Shown piece by piece: positions 5,510 through 9,739 of a stretch of 9,739 bases of DNA; position 1 is the stretch's first letter; every line of letters starts with the position of its first letter. Origin of the DNA: Limisphaerales bacterium (GTDB lineage: Bacteria; Verrucomicrobiota; Verrucomicrobiia; Limisphaerales; UBA8199); NCBI GenBank assembly GCA_025356925.1, contig JANXQE010000602.1, positions 1 to 9,739 of the forward strand, given 5' to 3'. The translations under genes and the position numbers were made by a program. The notes under the pieces are model-generated. The model was not told where the DNA came from. It saw nothing but the letters and a program-made list of their open reading frames with translations, and ran no database searches.

Positions 5510-6025
5510 TTAATCGTTGGCACCATTTCGCGCCTGGTTCTTGCGAACTCCCCGCGCGCGCTGCCGGGGTTTGGCCCGAGGGGCAACGGCGTCTCGCCCG
5601 CTTAACTTGGCGCTCATCGAGATGTTGGCGTTGAGCACTCGAGAGATTGGGCAACTGGCCTTGGCGCGCAAGGCCGCGTCCACGAAATCGCACTCAGCCA
5701 GCCGGGGCACCGCGGCAATCACCTCCAAATGGATCTGTGTCAGGGTCCATTCAGCGGCAACGTTCTCCATCGTGACGGTAGCTGTCGTATCGATTTGGCG
5801 CGGGTGATACCCAGCCTCGGCCACTTCGTTGGCGAGCGATAGTGAAAAGCTGCCGGCTTGGGCGGCCGCAATGAGTTCGGGCGGGTTTGTGCCCCGCCGC
5901 TTCAGGTTCCCGCCGGACGCGTAGAGGGCCATTTTCAGCGCGGCGTTCGGGGTAGTGATCGCGCCCTTGCCACGCTGTTGCGTGCCCACCCAAAGGACTG
6001 AGGCCTTCCGGGTATATGGTTTCAT
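5510..6025 (-). CDS. osmC: OsmC family protein with Cys-to-Ser change at the peroxidatic site
   Basis: 171 residues. Family signatures are GTNPPELIAAAQAG (45-58), a central helix SLSLANEVAEAG (61-72), IDTTATVTMENV (78-89) and CPISRVLNANI (125-135). OsmC proteins are thiol peroxidases that reduce organic hydroperoxides with a peroxidatic and a resolving cysteine. Here the second cysteine (Cys125) is kept, but the position of the first is Ser59 (AGSFSLSL, codon AGC). Residues after about 143 form a basic tail (PRAKPRQRARGVRKNQ) beyond the usual OsmC end. The ATG at 6025 gives the normal start; a TTG at 6064 would add 13 residues that overlap the repeat. No Shine-Dalgarno sequence is seen. The gene leads a minus-strand group with rpoZ and is divergent from a LysR regulator. 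Its activity may be changed or lost. Confidence 0.9.
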   Translation of the reverse strand: MKPYTRKASVLWVGTQQRGKGAITTPNAALKMALYASGGNLKRRGTNPPELIAAAQAGSFSLSLANEVAEAGYHPRQIDTTATVTMENVAAEWTLTQIHLEVIAAVPRLAECDFVDAALRAKASCPISRVLNANISMSAKLSGRDAVAPRAKPRQRARGVRKNQARNGAND

Positions 6026-6225
6026 GACGCATTCAAGTTGGACTCGTGCCTTGGCCTGCGCCAATACTTAGAAACTGCCCCGGCGATACCTTTTGACTAT
6101 GAGCTCGGCCGTGACCGGAGCGCAGAGCGGGAATGGACACCAGCAGTCGCACGATTCCGCCGTGTTCGACGCGCTTATCCGCGATTGCTAACGCGCCTGG
6201 AACCGGCTAGCATGTGCTGAACGTT
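6026..6225. promoter_or_regulatory. Divergent osmC/lysR intergenic region
   Basis: A 200-base gap separates two divergent start codons. LysR regulators often act on the neighbouring divergent gene from such a gap, so promoters for both genes and an operator are expected here. I found no confident T-N11-A operator or -10/-35 pair. The dispersed repeat copy B lies at 6061-6091, 35 bases from the osmC start. A 60-codon open frame on + (6038-6220) covers the gap but has no family resemblance outside the repeat. Confidence 0.45.
6061..6091 (+). repeat. Dispersed short repeat, copy B
   Basis: 28 of 31 positions match 57-87. Differences are G/C, T/C and A/G at positions 15, 20 and 25 of the element. 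Just past the element the two copies still share CTAT (6097-6100 against 93-96). The copy lies in the divergent osmC/lysR gap, close to the osmC start codon, where a regulatory role is possible. It lacks the inverted partner arm seen near copy A. Confidence 0.75.
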
Positions 6226-7119
6226 ATGGAACTGCGTCACCTGCGGTATTTCGTGGCGGTGGCGGAAGAATTGAACTTTACCAAAGCCGCCGCAAAACTG
6301 CGTTTGGCTCAGCCGTCTCTGACTCGTCAGATCCACAATTTGGAGGAGGAGATCGGTGTTCGGCTTCTGAATCGTTCCAAGAGCCAGGTCACCTTAACCG
6401 AGGAGGGGAGATCGTTCCTGGTGGATGCCCGGCGCATTTTGACCCTGTCGAGCGAGAGCGTCCAGGCGGTGCAACGCCTCAGCCGTGGTGAAACCGGCCA
6501 GTTGAATATCGCGTATTTGTCCAATTTTGATTTCGAGCTGCTTCCTGAAACACTCGCGGCCTTCCGCCAGACCTGCCCCCACGTGGCGCTTAACCTGTTC
6601 GACATGACCCCCGCCGAACAGATCCGCGCCCTCGAATCGCGGAAGATTGATTTGGGTTTTGTGGGTCTGCGTCCGCCTTCGACCACTGGGAGCCTGCAAT
6701 GGGAGAGCATCGCTCGACCCCGAACGGTCGTGGTTCTTCCCACCAAACATCACCTGGCTAAGAAACGTCAGGTAACACTGGGTGACCTGGAAACCATGTT
6801 CTTCGTAGGGATGTCCGAGAAGACCCATCCGGGCTTTCGCGATTGGCTCAACGCAACCTGCCGGCAGGCGGGCTTTACACCTCGGGTTCTGCAGGACGCC
6901 GAATTGGAGCCCGCCTTGATGACCTTCGTCGCCGAGGGGTTGGGCGTCACCCTGGCGCGTGACCACATCAAAAAGCTGCCTCACCCCGGGGTAGCGTTCC
7001 GCCCTCTGGCACCCCCGGTCCAAAACGATTATGGCATTGCCTGGAACCGGAATAACGATTCCCGAGCCTTGCAACAGTACATCGCAATTGTGAAAGGCCT
7101 CGCCACACGCGCCCGCTGA
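6226..7119 (+). CDS. LysR-type transcriptional regulator
   Basis: 297 residues, the usual LTTR length. The N-terminal winged helix-turn-helix is unmistakable: MELRHLRYFVAVAEELNFTK, AAAKLRLAQPSLTRQI (about 21-36), LEEEIGVRLLNR (39-50), VTLTEEG (55-61). A linker helix follows, then an effector-binding domain from about residue 90 (GQLNIAYLSNFDFELLPETL onwards). The DNA-binding half resembles the BenM/CatM/HcaR branch, but the ligand cannot be deduced. I chose the ATG at 6226; a GTG at 6214 would add four residues that LTTRs normally lack. No Shine-Dalgarno sequence precedes it. Its divergent neighbour is the osmC-like gene, the most likely regulatory target along with its own promoter. Downstream lies a GC-rich hairpin. 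Confidence 0.93.
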   Translation: MELRHLRYFVAVAEELNFTKAAAKLRLAQPSLTRQIHNLEEEIGVRLLNRSKSQVTLTEEGRSFLVDARRILTLSSESVQAVQRLSRGETGQLNIAYLSNFDFELLPETLAAFRQTCPHVALNLFDMTPAEQIRALESRKIDLGFVGLRPPSTTGSLQWESIARPRTVVVLPTKHHLAKKRQVTLGDLETMFFVGMSEKTHPGFRDWLNATCRQAGFTPRVLQDAELEPALMTFVAEGLGVTLARDHIKKLPHPGVAFRPLAPPVQNDYGIAWNRNNDSRALQQYIAIVKGLATRAR

Positions 7120-7150
7120 GCCTCGGAACAGCTACCGTTGGGAAGGGAAT

Positions 7151-7187
7151 CAATTCGCGCGCGGACCGGGCAGCGGCCGCGCGATTG
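7151..7187 (+). terminator. GC-rich hairpin after the LysR gene
   Basis: CAAT-T-CGCGCG (7151-7161) pairs with CGCGCGATTG (7178-7187) in a 10-base-pair stem with one bulged T and a 16-base loop. It begins 31 bases after the lysR stop and would be very stable. No T-tract follows, so Rho-independent termination is uncertain. Confidence 0.4.
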
Positions 7188-7255
7188 AATGCGTGGTAAC
7201 ACTTTTCCCCCGAGCCGCCTTCGCAGGGGAATTTCACCGCGAAGTAGCGCCCGAA

Positions 7256-7483
7256 TCAGGCCGAGCGCGGAATGAGGCGGCGGCGGATCCTGCTGGTGCT
7301 TTTTTTTCCGGATTCCAGGCGCTGGGCTTTGCGGTGGAGCGTTTGGACGGAGGAGAGCAGCTTGAGCAAGCGCATATAAAGGCTCCAATCGTCCCCCGAT
7401 GAGGTTTGATCCGGCCGCGGTACGAGAGTCTCCGCTCTTTGCAGTGTCGCAAGCAATGCCTTGTACGATTTGGACGGCAGCAT
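7256..7483 (-). CDS. Possible small hypothetical protein, 75 residues
   Basis: The frame runs from ATG (7483) to TGA (7256). It encodes an amphipathic, helix-forming middle (DDWSLYMRLLKLLSSVQTLHRKAQ, about 31-54) and a strongly basic end (GKKSTSRIRRRLIPRSA). Third-position bases favour G/C as in nearby genes, which supports coding. An in-frame TTG at 7561 could extend it to 101 residues. I recognise no family and see no ribosome binding site. Other frames also cover this stretch, so the call is tentative. The charged tail could bind nucleic acid, which is speculation. Confidence 0.4.
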   Translation of the reverse strand: MLPSKSYKALLATLQRAETLVPRPDQTSSGDDWSLYMRLLKLLSSVQTLHRKAQRLESGKKSTSRIRRRLIPRSA

Positions 7484-7657
7484 AACTGTTTGGATGGGGT
7501 CAGGTTCTGAAGCGTATTCTAAGTCCGTGAGGCGTCGGATCGCAAGATCTTTTACGATCAAACCGGTTCAAAAGAGAGACCAGATTCGACCAGACGTTCC
7601 ACTCACTTTTTCGTTTATGTGAGTTATCATGATTAACACTCGGCCGAGCCGGAATCG
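7484..7657. other. Spacer downstream of the pseudopilin gene
   Basis: No gene seen. It holds an inverted repeat ACTCAC/GTGAGT (7601-7606 with 7619-7624, loop of 12), which lies after the stop of the minus-strand pseudopilin gene, and a 10-base palindrome CTCGGCCGAG (7639-7648). On the minus strand either could help end the pseudopilin transcript, although neither has a clear T-tract after it. A palindrome AACCGGTT (7561-7568) is also present. Confidence 0.35.
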
Positions 7658-8515
7658 CTACGGATCGAGGGAGTTGACGCCGGTCAAGGAATTTAAAGGG
7701 GTCCAGGTGGCCTCGTTGTGGGGTTTGTTGTCATTGTTCCAACGATTGCGCCAGACCCAGTCCGGGAGAGAATTAATGACATCATTTCGTCGTGGGGTTT
7801 CGACGTGACCATCGGCGAGCAAGAGGTCCGTGCGGAAATTATGTCGGTTGGAGGGCCGTTGAGTGTGCGAGGCCGAATTATCGGTGGGATCGAGGTTGGC
7901 GTTGAAACTGATGCCGCTCTGGGCGGCTGGGACGTCCCCAACGATCAGGAACTGTGTGGGAGCAATGACGGTCGAGTCTTTGACCTTAGCCGTGGTGGCC
8001 ACGCCGCCATTGATATCTCCCCCAACGCCCAGCGAGAATTGGCCCGGATTGGCCAACCCCCAATCATTGACGCCGAGCGAGAAGCGGGCGTGATCACTGA
8101 TGCCGAAGACCTGAAAGACTCCGTTCTCATCAGTGGCACCGAGGGTTTTGTTGACGTTGGTATCCCAGGAGCTGTTCGGGTTAGCAGCGGGACAGAAGAA
8201 GGCCTTGCGATTGTTGCCCATGTAGGACAGGAGCCTCGGCGCCCACACGTAATAGAAACCGTACGTGGTGGACAGTGAGCCGGTATATTCCTTGAAGTCG
8301 GCCACATACATGACGTTGGCGATGCCGATCTGGCGCAGGTTGTTGATGCAGGAAGTCTGCTGTCCTCGGGATTTAGCGCGAGATAGAGCCGGCAGGAGCA
8401 TGGCCGCCAGGATGGCAATGATCGCGATGACCACCAGCAACTCGATGAGGGTGAAAGCGGTTGCTCGACCACCCGCGAGGCGACCACCTCTCTTGGAAAC
8501 CTGTTGGTGATTCAT
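7658..8515 (-). CDS. Pseudopilin with prepilin N-terminus and H-X9-DG motif
   Basis: 285 residues. The N-terminus has 20 residues ending RATA, then FTLIELLVVIAIIAIL, the class III prepilin signal, with predicted peptidase cleavage between Ala20 and Phe21 and Glu25 at the conserved +5 position. The hydrophobic helix (21-42) anchors the protein before assembly. It is followed by LPALSRAKSRGQQTSCINNLRQIG, typical of Verrucomicrobia/Planctomycetes pseudopilins. The body ends with the family's H-X9-DG motif (His225, Asp235-Gly236), after ANPNSSWDTN-type globular sequence. These proteins are made in many copies per genome; the precise role is unclear, perhaps in type II secretion-like or pilus systems. 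The alanine at -1, where glycine is commonest, occurs in the family. The weak AGAAGAA before the ATG is the only ribosome binding site candidate. No secretion genes lie nearby. Confidence 0.93.
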   Translation of the reverse strand: MNHQQVSKRGGRLAGGRATAFTLIELLVVIAIIAILAAMLLPALSRAKSRGQQTSCINNLRQIGIANVMYVADFKEYTGSLSTTYGFYYVWAPRLLSYMGNNRKAFFCPAANPNSSWDTNVNKTLGATDENGVFQVFGISDHARFSLGVNDWGLANPGQFSLGVGGDINGGVATTAKVKDSTVIAPTQFLIVGDVPAAQSGISFNANLDPTDNSASHTQRPSNRHNFRTDLLLADGHVETPRRNDVINSLPDWVWRNRWNNDNKPHNEATWTPLNSLTGVNSLDP

Positions 8516-8697
8516 AGCTAGATTCTTCTAGACGCGCTGCGCCGTGGCAAGTGGAAAAGGTGAACGAACGCGGATTCGCCGTTTTGCGGTCCGCAAGCCG
8601 GTAGGGGTGCCATCGCAGCCGGGGCCAGAACCCAGAGCAGACCTCCGGTTGTTACCTGCCAACCCGACCGGGTCGTTGCTCACCAGGGGAGTTATGA
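8516..8697. other. Intergenic leader upstream of the pseudopilin
   Basis: The 182 bases between the sugar-binding protein stop and the pseudopilin start hold no gene I can support. An odd palindrome CGACC-G-GGTCG (8665-8675) lies just after the upstream gene and could be a weak transcription end. CTAGA-TTCT-TCTAG (8519-8532) overlaps the likely ribosome binding region of the pseudopilin. The gap length suggests that the two minus-strand genes are not tightly coupled. Confidence 0.35.
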
Positions 8698-9702
8698 TCA
8701 GAAATCAAACTGATCGATGTTGTTCTTGTCAAAGAGGAAGGGCTTGCCAAGGAGGATGTTGTCGCCCTGGATTTCGAACTGGCCGAGTTGGGCTGCTTGA
8801 ATGGACTTGTCTCCGGGTTTGAGGGTGCCTTTCGCCAAAGCTTGGGCCGCGCAGACGGTCAGGTAACCCAGGTCCTCGGTTCTCCAGAGAATCACCGTGT
8901 CGGTGACTCCCTCTTTAATGTAGTTCCGATTTTCATTGGGGAGGCCGAGGCCGATGACTTTGACTTTGCCGGTCTTGCCCGCTTGTTTGACCGCTTCGGC
9001 GGCGCCGGGCACCGCCGGAGAGCAAATGGCCATGATCAGTTTAAGGTTGGGGTTGGCCCCCAGCAAGGCAGTGGCCTCCGCCTGGGCGCGGTCTTTGAGG
9101 TCGTCACACGGGCGGAGTGCGACGTTTTTGAGGTTTGGATATTTCGAAGAACGCCGCAACTCGATAAACTTCTGCCATTCGTTCATGTTGGCGGCGGTAA
9201 GGCTGGCGGTGATGATGGCAAATTCACCCTCATTGCCGCACAGCCGGGCGGCTTCGTCCATCAGGGCGTTGGCAATGCCCTCGGGTGTGGCCTGGTTGAC
9301 GAAGAAATACCGAGCATCCGGCGTGGCGTCGGAATCGTAGGTGATGACTTTGATACCCTTGGCCCGGGCCTTGCGCAGGGCGGTTGAGATTCCCTCCTTA
9401 TTTTCGCAGGCGGCCGCGATCGCATCGACCCCGAGCGTAATCCAGTTCTCGATAATCTCGTTTTGTTTGGCCGGGTCTGGGTCGGTAGGGCCGTCGAAGA
9501 TCAGGTCCACCCCCAGGTCCTTGGCAGCGCGGTCAGCACCCTGTTTGCACGAAATGAAATAGGCGTTGCCCTTGCTCTTGGGCATCAACGCAATGGTGAG
9601 TTTGCGTGGTGTGTGGGAGGCATCATCGGTTGCGGGAGAAGATCTGCCGCAGCCCGCGAGGACGCCGACCACGGCCAGCCAAGAGCAGTAAAGGGGTTTC
9701 AT
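8698..9702 (-). CDS. Sugar ABC transporter substrate-binding lipoprotein (Peripla_BP_4 type)
   Basis: 334 residues. A lipoprotein signal peptide ends in the lipobox LAGC (Cys18), so the mature protein is membrane-anchored outside the cytoplasm. From residue 34 it follows the ribose/RhaS/LsrB binding-protein fold: KLTIALMPKSKGNAYF, LGVDLIFDGPTDPDPAKQ (63-80), ITLGVDAIAAAC (88-99), KGIKVITYDSDATPD (115-129) and NQATPEGIANALMDEAA (136-152). The fold is two alpha/beta lobes closing on a sugar, delivered to an ABC permease. The DGPTDP and YDSDATPD patterns point to the RhaS/LsrB branch, so a deoxysugar such as rhamnose is possible; the ligand is not determined. ATG at 9702, no ribosome binding site seen. 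No permease or ATPase gene lies downstream; they may lie beyond the right edge. The next gene on the strand is the pseudopilin. Confidence 0.92.
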   Translation of the reverse strand: MKPLYCSWLAVVGVLAGCGRSSPATDDASHTPRKLTIALMPKSKGNAYFISCKQGADRAAKDLGVDLIFDGPTDPDPAKQNEIIENWITLGVDAIAAACENKEGISTALRKARAKGIKVITYDSDATPDARYFFVNQATPEGIANALMDEAARLCGNEGEFAIITASLTAANMNEWQKFIELRRSSKYPNLKNVALRPCDDLKDRAQAEATALLGANPNLKLIMAICSPAVPGAAEAVKQAGKTGKVKVIGLGLPNENRNYIKEGVTDTVILWRTEDLGYLTVCAAQALAKGTLKPGDKSIQAAQLGQFEIQGDNILLGKPFLFDKNNIDQFDF

Positions 9703-9739
9703 GCGATAGGGGTATACATAGGGAATCGCAAGCGCTGCG

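Noticed and set aside
6394..7074. 226-codon minus-strand frame opposite the LysR gene
   Set aside because: Antisense shadow of an unmistakable LysR coding sequence.
7718..8278. 186-codon + frame opposite the pseudopilin
   Set aside because: Antisense shadow; the pseudopilin has diagnostic N-terminal and H-X9-DG motifs.
8788..9387. 199-codon + frame opposite the sugar-binding protein
   Set aside because: Antisense shadow of a complete lipoprotein binding protein gene.

Overview
The window looks like a chromosomal segment of a Verrucomicrobiota bacterium, probably of the Pedosphaera/Limisphaerales type. The main clue is a pseudopilin with an FTLIELLVVIAIIAILAAML-type N-terminus and an H-X9-DG motif. 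Such proteins are abundant in Verrucomicrobia and Planctomycetes. The omega-like RNA polymerase subunit, a bacterial SUI1/YciH protein, moderately high GC and the near absence of Shine-Dalgarno sequences fit the same picture. This placement is inferred from protein style, not from a marker-gene comparison.

Layout. Positions 1-574 hold no convincing gene. They contain one copy of a short dispersed repeat and several hairpins. From 575 to 5036 all genes run on the + strand: a SUI1/YciH translation-initiation protein, a membrane fatty-acid desaturase, a glycine-rich RRM RNA-binding protein, an unrecognised 137-residue protein, translation initiation factor IF-1 and a RhlE-like RNA helicase. A convergent minus-strand set follows with a 6-base gap. 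In transcription order it is an OsmC-like protein, an omega-like RNA polymerase subunit and a 43-residue membrane protein (6025 down to 5043). A LysR-type regulator (6226-7119) is divergent from osmC, and the 200-base gap between them holds the second repeat copy. The rest is mostly minus strand: a possible 75-residue protein, the pseudopilin (7658-8515) and a lipoprotein sugar-binding protein of an ABC importer (8698-9702).

How the genes may work together. The + strand block combines functions that are cold-shock factors in other bacteria: membrane desaturation, an RRM protein, an RNA helicase and IF-1, with a second initiation-type protein (SUI1/YciH). I read it as a candidate cold-acclimation or translation-maintenance island. 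No experiment or comparison supports this here. The OsmC/LysR pair suggests an oxidative or electrophile response, but this OsmC has serine where the peroxidatic cysteine should be. The sugar-binding lipoprotein has no permease or ATPase within the window. Either they lie beyond position 9739 or the protein works with partners encoded elsewhere.
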